Assembly: GCF_003024525.3 (NCBI RefSeq)
Contig: NZ_CP035934.2
Coordinates: forward strand, 2,790,001-2,854,000
Direction: 5' to 3'
Source: Acinetobacter cumulans
GTDB lineage: Bacteria > Pseudomonadota > Gammaproteobacteria > Pseudomonadales > Moraxellaceae
Length of the DNA: 64,000 nt
The notes below the pieces were generated by a model, which saw nothing but the letters and a program-made list of their open reading frames with translations, was not told the origin of the DNA and searched no databases. The position numbers and the translations under genes were made by a program. Positions 1 through 8,721 of this stretch are shown here, in pieces (the first letter of the stretch is position 1; every line of letters starts with the position of its first letter).

Positions 1-879
1 AGGACGATTTTTCTTAAATAAATTATCAATAACAGACTGTCCTACACCTTTTTCACGCTCAACCATCTGCATTCGTGTTGCACCAGTTTTAGGATCAATT
101 ACGCCTTCTGGCATCGCATAAAAACGTTTTTTACCCTCAAGATTAAATTCTTTTTCTTCTAAATACTCATTATTCACATACGTATCACCATCAATGGTCG
201 ATAACTCTGTGCGCTTTTGATCCTGTACAATTGCAGGCATTGGCGGGGTTTTTGTCACCTTTTTAGGTTGCTCTACAATCGCTTTGCTTTGTTTCTCACT
301 AGCAACTTTTGGCAATACTTCAGTCGTTTGCTTTGCTACTTGTACAGCAGTATTCTGATTCGGCTTCGCCACTGTGAGGTCTTGATTAACCGGTGTATAA
401 ACAACTGTGCTTTGCTGTTTATTTAACGTTTTTTCAACCTGTTTTTCAGTAACATCGTGCTGTGGTTTTGGTGTTGAAATGGCCGGATTTGCTTGATCAA
501 TCTGCTTTTCTTCACGCACGACCACCTGCTGAGCATTTTTTTGCGTACTCTTCATCTGTTGTTGATGTTGTTCTTGCGCTACACCTTGCACAATCTGCGA
601 AGGTCGCTTTCCAGCTAAGCCACGAACAACATCCTGAACATGAGCTTCACGTTCAGGATCTAAATAAGAAGGTGATTCAGTTTTTACACTCGCTGTATCT
701 ACTGAAGCTGTGCTCTCCTGCACCTTTACCTTCTTCTTTATTGGAAGATCTGGGCGCTGTACCACAATTGGACGCCCATCAGGTCCAATAATGGTATGAA
801 ATATACCTTCTGCATAGACATTCGATACTGATGCTAACCCTAACATCAGCATCATGTTCAACAAGTGCTTTTTATTCAT
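1..879 (-). CDS. filE: FilE, fil-locus exported protein (3' end beyond window)
   Basis: An open frame of 293 codons runs from the ATG at 879 to the left edge with no stop, so the C-terminus is missing. Residues 1-23 form a signal peptide ending VYA. The mature part is hydrophilic and low in complexity, rich in Gln, Lys, Val and Thr, with no membrane segment. The most ordered part visible is near the edge (YVNNEYLEEKEF, then RFYAMPEGVIDPKTG). It starts 14 bases after the filD stop, so it belongs to the same transcript. Acinetobacter annotations call this gene family FilE, 'putative pilus assembly protein'; that name is historical and not proof of a pilus role. A periplasmic chaperone or export accessory would fit equally well. 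Confidence 0.8.
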   Translation of the reverse strand, partial: MNKKHLLNMMLMLGLASVSNVYAEGIFHTIIGPDGRPIVVQRPDLPIKKKVKVQESTASVDTASVKTESPSYLDPEREAHVQDVVRGLAGKRPSQIVQGVAQEQHQQQMKSTQKNAQQVVVREEKQIDQANPAISTPKPQHDVTEKQVEKTLNKQQSTVVYTPVNQDLTVAKPNQNTAVQVAKQTTEVLPKVASEKQSKAIVEQPKKVTKTPPMPAIVQDQKRTELSTIDGDTYVNNEYLEEKEFNLEGKKRFYAMPEGVIDPKTGATRMQMVEREKGVGQSVIDNLFKKNRP

Positions 880-893
880 CCTGAATACTAGTC

Positions 894-2558
894 CTACCAT
901 CGTGTTCTATAGTTCAATCCTAAAATAGTAATTTTGGTATCTGTCTTCACGTTTAAACCAGCATAAGGGTTTAATAAAATATTATTTACCCCAGTTTGGT
1001 TAGCCAAGCTACTAGTGTTTGCAGGAATACTATCGCGACTGCGTAAGAAACCAATAGACAAGTCCAAGTCTGTATCAGCATCAAAACGGTAGCCCACACC
1101 TAAACCGAATAATTGTGCCCCGTTAATTGGAACCATCGTATTACGCTTCCCATCAGGAATCGAACTGGTCCGTGGTTCATAACCTGCACGAAGCTTTAAA
1201 CGATCTGTTGCTGAGTATTCAAGTCCAATGCCAAAATTCCAAGGCGATTTAAAGACTAGAGGTAAAGCTAAGGACGTATCACCAATATCTGAAGACAATA
1301 ATTTTGCAATTTTAAGTGCTGAAATTTGACGATCAAACTCAAAAGCAAACTTATCCCAAGCACTATAATCAGTCCACCCAACGTCAAAATTGACTTGTAG
1401 ATCAGGCATGATTTTGTATTTAATACCCGCTTGCATGTGCGCAGGATATTCAAAATCTATAGACACCAAGCCAGATTCAACAGCTGGGACAGCCGATGGG
1501 AAGCCTAAAATCGCCGCTAAAATTTGCCCTGTCGGTGAAGACATTAAACCTTTAATTAACTCTTGCGATGCATTACCATTTTCAATGTAATACTTACCTT
1601 TCAAACGCATCTTGGCCGCACTTTGATACACGAGACCAAAACTAAAGTCTTCTCTTGGTTCCCAAAGTACACCCAAGTTATAGCTTGGGCTCAATGACTG
1701 CTCAACAGCCAACTGCATCTGACCAAATTTATTAAACGGATTCATGCCCTCTTGAGCATTACACATCCCGAGCAACAAAATATCCGTAATAATGTCTGAA
1801 TTATTTTTAAAAGGCGTACAAACAACTTCGTCAATCATACGAAGCATACCAATCAATTCATTTGGAAAACGCAAATCCGTTTTCAATGCGATTGCTTGGT
1901 AAGACATTCCAATACCACCACCAATCGATAATTCATCATTGACTTGATAAGCCATCGTTGGAGATAAATAGGTAATACGCTCTAGAGCAACCTGCTGCCC
2001 CATATAATTACCAGGGTTGCCATTTTCAGCACCAAAACCTGCAATTAAAGGTGCATAAATTGCTGTAGCAAATGTCGCTTTAGAACCTGGTGGGTTATAT
2101 GCAATACCCGCAGTTGGAGCAGCGACAGGTGTTCCAGGTCCCAAATCCACCATTTTCTTAAGGCCTGGAACATACAAACTTGCATATTCCACATTCCCGT
2201 TAACTGTGCCTTTAAAATCTGTACATAGATCGGCAGCTACTTCTGGTCCATCATTACAAACCATTGGGTCATCTGAATAACCAAAAACGTTGTAACCCGC
2301 TGGAACTGAAAACTCACGTTGAATATCAAAATTAGCAACAATTCCCTGAAGGTCAGTCTGTAGGCCTTCAATTTTAGTCAGTGCTGCTGGGTTAAAATGT
2401 ACTGCACTAATTCCTGGTGGATCTGCCGTGACAGCATTACCCAAAGCCAGTGAACGCACATCTACCGATAAGTTTGTTCCAAGCTGTGCAAATGCAGCAC
2501 TGGAACATCCCGTTAAAATTATCGCGCTAACGAGTGGACGCAGTCGAACATAGTTCAT
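894..2558 (-). CDS. filD: FilD, FadL/OmpP1-like outer-membrane barrel protein
   Basis: A protein of 554 residues with a signal peptide at about 1-24 (ends AFA). The mature start (LGTNLSVDVRSLALGNAV, then HFNPAALTKIEG) is typical of the FadL/OmpP1/TodX family of outer-membrane channels for hydrophobic compounds. Many alternating beta strands follow, and the chain ends in an aromatic residue (NYRTRW), as outer-membrane barrels do. It is longer than E. coli FadL (about 446 residues). Its start codon lies 12 bases after the filC stop, with an AGAGGGTG ribosome site overlapping the end of filC, so translation is probably coupled. Annotated as FilD in Acinetobacter. The family suggests passage of a hydrophobic substrate; a role in fibre export is inferred only from its neighbours. 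Confidence 0.82.
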   Translation of the reverse strand: MNYVRLRPLVSAIILTGCSSAAFAQLGTNLSVDVRSLALGNAVTADPPGISAVHFNPAALTKIEGLQTDLQGIVANFDIQREFSVPAGYNVFGYSDDPMVCNDGPEVAADLCTDFKGTVNGNVEYASLYVPGLKKMVDLGPGTPVAAPTAGIAYNPPGSKATFATAIYAPLIAGFGAENGNPGNYMGQQVALERITYLSPTMAYQVNDELSIGGGIGMSYQAIALKTDLRFPNELIGMLRMIDEVVCTPFKNNSDIITDILLLGMCNAQEGMNPFNKFGQMQLAVEQSLSPSYNLGVLWEPREDFSFGLVYQSAAKMRLKGKYYIENGNASQELIKGLMSSPTGQILAAILGFPSAVPAVESGLVSIDFEYPAHMQAGIKYKIMPDLQVNFDVGWTDYSAWDKFAFEFDRQISALKIAKLLSSDIGDTSLALPLVFKSPWNFGIGLEYSATDRLKLRAGYEPRTSSIPDGKRNTMVPINGAQLFGLGVGYRFDADTDLDLSIGFLRSRDSIPANTSSLANQTGVNNILLNPYAGLNVKTDTKITILGLNYRTRW

Positions 2559-2570
2559 ACGGACACCCTC

Positions 2571-3737
2571 TTAGCGGAGCTTCTTGCCGAAACCTAAAAT
2601 ATCAAGCGGGAATGAAAGACCCAATGAAACATCTGGCGCATCTTCTGTTAAACCCAAACCAACTGTACCATTCACAATCGTATCTGGGGAAACACGCACG
2701 CCTAAAGAAAATGCCAGTGTTGAACTGGTTTGATCCGCTGGAGAATATGATTCTCCACTGCTATAAGTGAATTCTGATCCAGTATTAAAGCTTTGTTGAT
2801 ACGACATAGTCAAAGACACATCGTAGTTAAATGAGTACGCAAAACCAAACGCAAAGCCACCACTAATACCAGGTTCAAAATCAGTGATGACTCGTGTACC
2901 ACGACGCTGATTTAAGCCAGTTTCTTTAAAACCATAGTTCGCAGAAACTGACGCAAATAACACTACTGGATCAATATATTTACGTGTACTTGCACCCACC
3001 CCAGCAGAGTAATAGCCCTTACCCGTCGCTAGGTCATTAGTGGCATTTACTTCGTACGGGCTATCACCCGTTTTGGTCGATAAATTACCAAATAGAATCA
3101 GTGGTAAACGACCAGCTTTTAAAGGAAATGGTTCCCAACGAGCACCTAAGGCAATATCACCTAAACCAGCTGTTGACGTGTCTTTCAAAAGATCCGTTTT
3201 GGTCACTAATGGTAATGAAGCTGTGAAAGTTAAGTTATCACGAATACCATATTGAAAAGTAAAGGTGTTGGTCATTGAGTGCGTTGCATTTTCTTGCACG
3301 CGCAATTGATACAGTTGACCTTCTGCCATTTCCATATCAAGCTGTGTATCACGATAATACGTATAATCAATATCGTAATATGAAGAAATTTCGCCTTTTT
3401 TGATTAAGGAGTATTGGCGCTCATTGGACGTAAATACTTCTTGAAGGTTTGCCTCTTGCGTTGCATCACCTTCTTGCTTTTGAAGCGCTGCAGAAGCATC
3501 TGAGTTTTTTGCTGGTGTTTGCTCTTGTGGTGCTTCAGTTTGCTCAACCGGCTCAGCTGATGCTGTAGATGTTTCATCAACACTATCATACCCTCCCAGT
3601 GTTGTATCCTCAGCTACTACTGCCTGCTCCTCAACAGCATCATACCCACCCAAAGCGGGTTCATTTGCATAAGCAACCCCCATCAACATTTGCACGCTGA
3701 CTGCCAATAAGGTTTTGTTCATCCATTTACTGTTCAT
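2571..3737 (-). CDS. filC: FilC, FapF-like outer-membrane pore
   Basis: A protein of 388 residues from the ATG at 3737 (a GTG at 3749 is an alternative). After the signal peptide comes an acidic, Gln/Ala-rich segment with a duplicated LGGYD motif (ALGGYDAVEE and TLGGYDSVDE), then from about residue 110 a beta-rich barrel. The end (GLGLTEDAPDVSLGLSFPL) resembles the C-terminus of FapF, the pore that exports Fap functional amyloid in Pseudomonas, and the order N-terminal linker then barrel is also FapF-like. The resemblance is from memory of the family, not an alignment. It lies directly downstream of the C39 peptidase gene filB, as expected of a Fap-like export pair. Annotated FilC in Acinetobacter. 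Confidence 0.8.
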   Translation of the reverse strand: MNSKWMNKTLLAVSVQMLMGVAYANEPALGGYDAVEEQAVVAEDTTLGGYDSVDETSTASAEPVEQTEAPQEQTPAKNSDASAALQKQEGDATQEANLQEVFTSNERQYSLIKKGEISSYYDIDYTYYRDTQLDMEMAEGQLYQLRVQENATHSMTNTFTFQYGIRDNLTFTASLPLVTKTDLLKDTSTAGLGDIALGARWEPFPLKAGRLPLILFGNLSTKTGDSPYEVNATNDLATGKGYYSAGVGASTRKYIDPVVLFASVSANYGFKETGLNQRRGTRVITDFEPGISGGFAFGFAYSFNYDVSLTMSYQQSFNTGSEFTYSSGESYSPADQTSSTLAFSLGVRVSPDTIVNGTVGLGLTEDAPDVSLGLSFPLDILGFGKKLR

Positions 3738-3792
3738 TTTCCATACCACCGCTTTTTATTTTTTTAATCTGTTTATAACTTAAGTTCTGGCC

Positions 3793-4626
3793 TTACTTAT
3801 TCTTGTAGTAAAGTCTCAAGAAGTTATAGTTCGACTGCCCATAATTTTCCGACGATTCATTCATATTTTTATCAAGTCGAATTGTCGATGCTTTATCTGC
3901 AATTTTATCCATATAAAACTGAGGGTATTGTAAATCTACAAATGCATAGCGATTGACAGTTGCATCATCAACATGTCGCATATCAGCTTCATTTAATGCC
4001 AACATACTTTGACGTTTATCAGGTGCAACATTAATTAAAAAAAGTGTGTTGTTTTCCCAAATTTCTTTAAATCGAGTTTCGTCAAAACTAATGTTGCCCA
4101 ATGCTGGATCAGCCACATAAACACGGCCGTTTTTATAGCCCTTAAACACGACAAAGTGCTTAAATCCCGCATAAGAAATAGGCACAATTGCAGGTTCGCC
4201 TTGTTTCACCAAATCGGTGAACTCTCCGCGATAACCACCACTTTCTAAGCCTAATGCTCCTACAAAGCGCTTCATATCAAGCAATGAGAAACTACGACGT
4301 TCTACAATCTTTTCTGTTTCACCAAATTTCAATAAACCATTCATGGTTTGTTGTTCAGTTAATTTGGCACCAACATAGCCATTTAACAGTGTCGTTAAAG
4401 CAGCCGAACCACAGCTATAGTCGTAGGCTTGACGAACAATGCCACGAAATTGGTCTTCAACTGCAGGTTTAATTTTTACCGTTTCACGGTGCATACGGGT
4501 AAATGAATCATTTCGTGAATCCAGAGTTTCAGTGTAATACACTGCTCCGGCTGGCTTTTGTTTTATATCAAATGACTCTTTGGCAAAGTAATACATCAAT
4601 GCCGAGCCTAGTGCTATCTCTAACAT
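3793..4626 (-). CDS. filB: FilB, C39-family cysteine peptidase (FapD-like)
   Basis: A protein of 277 residues carrying a papain-like C39 peptidase domain. Visible are Gln66 (oxyanion hole), Cys72 in YDYSCGSAAL, His157 in GFKHFVVF and Asp173 in VADPALG, so the catalytic set is complete. C39 enzymes cleave leader sequences during export; the stand-alone form with the YDYSCGSAAL and SFSLLDMKR motifs is the type seen in FapD of the Pseudomonas Fap amyloid system. The N-terminus has only a short hydrophobic stretch (residues 1-15), so membrane attachment or an upstream start is unclear. It stands between filA and filC and probably processes or licenses the export of FilA; that substrate is an inference. 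Confidence 0.83.
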   Translation of the reverse strand: MLEIALGSALMYYFAKESFDIKQKPAGAVYYTETLDSRNDSFTRMHRETVKIKPAVEDQFRGIVRQAYDYSCGSAALTTLLNGYVGAKLTEQQTMNGLLKFGETEKIVERRSFSLLDMKRFVGALGLESGGYRGEFTDLVKQGEPAIVPISYAGFKHFVVFKGYKNGRVYVADPALGNISFDETRFKEIWENNTLFLINVAPDKRQSMLALNEADMRHVDDATVNRYAFVDLQYPQFYMDKIADKASTIRLDKNMNESSENYGQSNYNFLRLYYKNK

Positions 4627-4782
4627 ATCTTCTAACTTTTTAGTTATCGGCAGTTGATGTGCCTTTTATCATTATTTTAGAGCTAACGCTCTACTTCCAT
4701 GTCTAATTGCAAGATACCTTTTTTTGCAAAAAAAAACAGCTATTTTTTTATATTTTTGATGTATTTCATCTTTTATTTGTAA

Positions 4783-4813
4783 AAAAAAGCGCGTGAATAT
4801 CACGCGCTTTTTT
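4783..4813 (-). terminator. Terminator between filA and filB
   Basis: A G+C-rich hairpin with arms AAAGCGCGTG and CACGCGCTTT followed on the minus strand by a run of T. It sits 15 bases after the filA stop, well before filB, so it should cut much filA transcription and let some read through. Confidence 0.85.
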
Positions 4814-4827
4814 AACATCAGGACAGA

Positions 4828-5808
4828 TTAACGACCTGTAATCGTAATTACAGAGCCTTGTACATAACCAGTTCCGCCTAGAGCAACAGGAGCACCGTAG
4901 TAAGTTTTAAGACCTTGTACTTCTACATCACCGATTGAACCAGTCAATGCCGAACCACGAGCAAGTGTTTGACCACTAGTTGCATCTTTCCAATTTGTAG
5001 GCGCAGAACCTAGAGCAATACCTTGAACATAAATATCAGTACCATCTGCATTTTGTGAACTTACAATTTGTAAGCCATTTGATTTCACACTGATACTTGA
5101 ATTAATTGTAAGGTTAGCATTATTAGCGTCATTAACAGTTAATTTACCTAGAGTAACTTGACCGCCACCAGCTTTGTCTAAGATACCAAGATCAGAAATC
5201 TCTAAACCACCTTGCATCACTGTATTCAATTTAATCATTGCACCTTGTGGTGTAGAACCTAATTGAATATTGGCATCCATTTTACCAGTTTTAATATTTA
5301 AACCAGAAAGGATTGCATTAGAAGATTTATCAACTACACCACGACGACCTGTTGTAGCAGCACCAGAAGCACCAACACTGATCTCACCAATTTTAATATC
5401 AAGACCAGAAACTTGAGCAGCGATGTTTAAGAAAGCACCAGCTGAACTACCGTCAGAATCAATTTTTAGATCCATCAAGTTATGGCTTGCTAACAATGAG
5501 TTTAAGTTACCAGTGATTGTAATACCCTCAATACCGATCGCACCCGCAGTATTTGTACCACCAAAGCCTGCTGCACCTTTAGGAATGTCAGATGTAACAC
5601 CCTTATCATCAGTTGTCGTTGGGCTTAAACCGTCATTGTCATGAACGTAAATTTTACCAATTTCAATTTTTGAAATACCAATACCAATATTGATACCATC
5701 TTGACCTGTAGTTGTGCTAAGCGCAGCATCATCCATTGCTTGCATTGCCATAGCATTTGCGCTGATTGCCATTGAAGATACTAAAACAAGTTTAGTGAAT
5801 TTTTTCAT
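4828..5808 (-). CDS. filA: FilA, exported beta-rich protein (DUF6160-like)
   Basis: A protein of 326 residues. The ATG at 5808 is preferred because a GGGAGAG ribosome site lies just upstream; an in-frame start at 5844 would extend the signal peptide oddly. Signal peptide residues 1-22 (ends AMA). The mature N-terminus has the motif ALSTTTGQDGINIGIGI, the pattern of the DUF6160/FilA-like group. The rest is Gly/Ser/Asn-rich, alternates polar and hydrophobic residues (ISKIEIGKI, LNIKTGKM) and has no cysteine, as fibre-forming or barrel-associated secreted proteins often do. First gene of the fil locus with its own terminator, so likely the most expressed product. It may be the secreted structural subunit; this is inferred, not shown. 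Confidence 0.82.
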   Translation of the reverse strand: MKKFTKLVLVSSMAISANAMAMQAMDDAALSTTTGQDGINIGIGISKIEIGKIYVHDNDGLSPTTTDDKGVTSDIPKGAAGFGGTNTAGAIGIEGITITGNLNSLLASHNLMDLKIDSDGSSAGAFLNIAAQVSGLDIKIGEISVGASGAATTGRRGVVDKSSNAILSGLNIKTGKMDANIQLGSTPQGAMIKLNTVMQGGLEISDLGILDKAGGGQVTLGKLTVNDANNANLTINSSISVKSNGLQIVSSQNADGTDIYVQGIALGSAPTNWKDATSGQTLARGSALTGSIGDVEVQGLKTYYGAPVALGGTGYVQGSVITITGR

Positions 5809-6059
5809 TGTTACTCTCCCAAGAGTATTTTTTATGATTGTCAACCACTCAATGTTTTTTGCTGCTTATTCGTTTTATGGCAGCTTCAACATCATTCCTT
5901 GAGTAGCTTGCTCGCATGACTACAGTAGCTCTGTGTTAATTTTTGTTCAACTGTCGTTGGTCGCAATTTAGAGTTCGCCGATAAACGGTATTTACTCATA
6001 CTTCATAAACACATTGAGATACACTATGGCCACGTTTAGCCTCATGCACATTTAGGTTT

Positions 6060-7400
6060 ATGCAAAATCCGATTGTTTATCAACGACTCATTCTTAAACA
6101 CAGCTCGTCTGCTACACAGATACTATCTGCTTTGGCTGAATTATCCCATGTCGTTTATCTGAATGATCACGCACAACCGACCATTGGTCTATTCGCAGAG
6201 GAATACTTCATTCATCAAAATAATGAAACATTTCATTACAAGGAAACAAATTTAGATACGTACAGCGCACAGTCAATTCCATCTTTGCCTGAATTCTGTT
6301 TTCAAGCCCATCATACAAAGCCAAGCTCTGGTTTTCAGGGTGGCCTATTAGGCTTTATTGGTTATGATTTTGCGGCTTCAAAACAAGTTAAAACTGCTTA
6401 TAAAACACAACCAGCCTTATTTATTGGTCGCTTTAGTAGCTATTTAAAATATAGCGCTGAAGGATGGACTTTCATTAGCCATCATCCTAATGCAAAGCAA
6501 CGTTACCAAGTTTTATTAGAGCTATTAAATAAAGAAAATTATCTTCCTAGTTTTAAGTTGCAACAGCCACTACAAGCTCGCTGGAGTTTTGAACAATACC
6601 AGCAGGCTTTTCATCAAGTACAAAATTATATTAAAGCGGGCGATTGTTATCAGATTAATCTCACTCAAGAATTTACAGCAAAGGCGACAGGTTTACTTTT
6701 AGATACAGCCTCGCAGTTATGGAATTTAACTGATGCACCTTATGCAGGCTATTTAAGAGTCGGTGAATTTGAGCTTTTAAGTTGCTCGCCAGAATTATTT
6801 ATTGATTTTGAATCGGAGCGTAAATTAATAACTAAACCGATTAAAGGCACTATGCCTCGTTATGCAGATCCAATACTGGATGCCGAATCTAAAAACACAC
6901 TCAAAGCATCTAAAAAGGACATGGCTGAAAACGTCATGATTGTAGATTTACTACGTAATGACCTGAGCGTGTATGCAGAAATAGGAACAGTAAAAACGCC
7001 AAAGCTGTTTAATATTGAAAGCTTTAATCAAGTGCATCACATGGTGAGTGAAATTGAAGCCCGCTTAAAAACTGATGTAAATCCATTTGGCGTATTAATG
7101 TCTGCCCTCCCTGGTGGCTCAATCACTGGCGCACCCAAAATTCGCGCTATGCAAATTATTGAAGAGCTGGAAGGTGCACCGCGTGGTGCCTATTGTGGTT
7201 CGATGGGCTATTTTAATGATGATGGTACAGGTTCTTGGAATATCTTAATTCGTTCAATCCAAAAGCATCAACACGATGTTTCAGTATGGGCCGGTGGTGG
7301 CATAACCATAGCTTCAAACTGTGAAGCAGAGTATCAGGAATGTTTTGACAAAGTTGATGCCATACTCAAGTTGCTCAACACATGGTTTCAACCTGAATAA
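6060..7400 (+). CDS. pabB: Aminodeoxychorismate synthase component I
   Basis: A protein of 446 residues of the anthranilate/para-aminobenzoate synthase component I family, converting chorismate plus glutamine-derived ammonia to 4-amino-4-deoxychorismate for folate synthesis. Residues 1-150 are the divergent N-terminal part. The chorismate-binding domain spans about 175-440 and shows GDCYQINLT (194-202), PIKGTMPR with Lys262 (the Lys that in PabB attacks chorismate, where TrpE has Ala), VDLLRNDLS and PGGSITGAPK (351-360). The PIKGT lysine argues for PabB over TrpE. A lone gene, divergent from filA and convergent with hisC; no pabA glutaminase or pabC is nearby, so the partner is elsewhere. Confidence 0.93.
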   Translation: MQNPIVYQRLILKHSSSATQILSALAELSHVVYLNDHAQPTIGLFAEEYFIHQNNETFHYKETNLDTYSAQSIPSLPEFCFQAHHTKPSSGFQGGLLGFIGYDFAASKQVKTAYKTQPALFIGRFSSYLKYSAEGWTFISHHPNAKQRYQVLLELLNKENYLPSFKLQQPLQARWSFEQYQQAFHQVQNYIKAGDCYQINLTQEFTAKATGLLLDTASQLWNLTDAPYAGYLRVGEFELLSCSPELFIDFESERKLITKPIKGTMPRYADPILDAESKNTLKASKKDMAENVMIVDLLRNDLSVYAEIGTVKTPKLFNIESFNQVHHMVSEIEARLKTDVNPFGVLMSALPGGSITGAPKIRAMQIIEELEGAPRGAYCGSMGYFNDDGTGSWNILIRSIQKHQHDVSVWAGGGITIASNCEAEYQECFDKVDAILKLLNTWFQPE

Positions 7401-7402
7401 AT

Positions 7403-7434
7403 AAAAAAAGCGATTCATTTAGAATCGCTTTTTT
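7403..7434. terminator. Bidirectional terminator between pabB and hisC
   Basis: Hairpin AAGCGATTC / GAATCGCTT flanked by A on one side and T on the other, three bases after the pabB stop and in the gap between convergent genes, so it can end both transcripts. Confidence 0.85.
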
Positions 7435-7480
7435 CTACCCCTCTTTACCAACGACAGAAGGGTTAAATAACCAAAATCAC

Positions 7481-8578
7481 TTAGGCCAAAATTTGATTTT
7501 TCAAAGTATCAACTAGACGTTGGTTTTCAACATCTGTACCTATCGTAATCCGTAGATATTGATTGATACGAGGTTTATTAAAGTAACGCACAATAATGCC
7601 CTGCTCACGCAATGCAGTAGCGAGTTCACCTGCATCCTTCTGTGCTAATGTCGCAAAAATAAAGTTAGCACTTGAAGGTAAAACCTCAAAACCAAGAGCA
7701 GTTAAATCTGCAACTAGTTTCTCACGGCTCGCGATGACTTTGGCACATTGCGCTTCAAAATAAGCCTGATCTTCAAATGAAGCTACGGCAGCAGCAATTG
7801 CAAAACGGTCAATCGGATACGAGTTAAAGCTGTTTTTGACTGCTTCAAGTGCGGCAATCAAATGTGGCTGTGCAATCGCAAAACCTACACGTAGCCCTGC
7901 TAATGAACGCGATTTAGAGGTGGTTTGGCACACCACTAAGTTGTCGTATTTTGCCACCAAACTGACAGCAGATTCTGCGCCGAAGTCCACGTAGGCCTCA
8001 TCGATGACCACTACCGAATTTGGATTTGCTTGCAATACTTCTTCAATTGCGGATAAACCCAATGCAATACTGGTTGGTGCATTAGGATTGGTAATGATAA
8101 TCCCGCCATTCGGCTGTTTATAATCATCAATCTCAATTTCAAATTGATCATTTAACGGCAAAATTTTGGTGTTGCTAGCAATTCCGAAAAATTGGCTATA
8201 CACAGGATAAAAACTATAGGTAATGTCTGGATAAAGAATTGGGAGTTCTTGCACAAAAAAAGCTTTAAAAATATGTGCCAAAACTTCATCTGAACCATTA
8301 CCAACAAAGACATTTTCAACAGCAACATTTTGCTGTTTAGCAATCGCTTGTTTCAACGCCAAAGCATCGGGATCTGGATATAAACGAAGTGCATCTGCTG
8401 AATTCACCAATACAGCTTGAACTGCTTCAACCACTTTTGGTGATGGCGGATATGGGTTTTCGTTGGTATTGAGCTTTAATAAATTTTGAATTTTTGGTTG
8501 TTCCCCTGGGACATACGGTTCTAATTCACGTACTTCAGGGCTCCAAAAACGCATTTGTTCAGTTGTAATATTCGACAT
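7481..8578 (-). CDS. hisC: Histidinol-phosphate aminotransferase
   Basis: A protein of 365 residues, normal for HisC, a PLP-dependent class I/II aminotransferase making histidinol phosphate from imidazole acetol phosphate and glutamate. Seen are [12 protein letters not shown] near the N-terminus (substrate arm), [25 protein letters not shown] (193-200) and [14 protein letters not shown] with Lys222 as the PLP-binding lysine. Third his gene after hisG and hisD on this strand. A 143-base gap carrying a repeat-like sequence separates it from hisD, so it may be partly uncoupled. Confidence 0.95.
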   Translation of the reverse strand: MSNITTEQMRFWSPEVRELEPYVPGEQPKIQNLLKLNTNENPYPPSPKVVEAVQAVLVNSADALRLYPDPDALALKQAIAKQQNVAVENVFVGNGSDEVLAHIFKAFFVQELPILYPDITYSFYPVYSQFFGIASNTKILPLNDQFEIEIDDYKQPNGGIIITNPNAPTSIALGLSAIEEVLQANPNSVVVIDEAYVDFGAESAVSLVAKYDNLVVCQTTSKSRSLAGLRVGFAIAQPHLIAALEAVKNSFNSYPIDRFAIAAAVASFEDQAYFEAQCAKVIASREKLVADLTALGFEVLPSSANFIFATLAQKDAGELATALREQGIIVRYFNKPRINQYLRITIGTDVENQRLVDTLKNQILA

Positions 8579-8590
8579 TTTCTTTTCTCT

Positions 8591-8691
8591 TGATTCCCCT
8601 CTCTTTTAGGGACGAGGTAGAGAAGTCTATTACCCTCTCTCCTCAACTCCCTTAAATTTTGCTTTAAAGCACATTTAGGGAGAGGGAAATT
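8591..8691. repeat. Dispersed intergenic repeat-like sequence (hisD-hisC gap)
   Basis: A noncoding stretch with CCCTCTCTCC and, about 50 bases on, the opposite arm GGGAGAGGG, with an inner TTAAA/TTTAAAG region. Similar CCTCTCC...GGAGAGG inverted sequences occur at 36165-36226 and 47188-47297. They look like one family of short palindromic intergenic repeats. By eye only. Confidence 0.5.
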
Positions 8692-8721
8692 ATTTCTTAA
8701 TCATTTTGTGACTTGAATGGC

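Noticed and set aside
462..791. Plus-strand open frame of 109 codons near the left edge
   Set aside because: It is opposite filE, whose signal peptide, operon spacing and complete frame are far stronger evidence.
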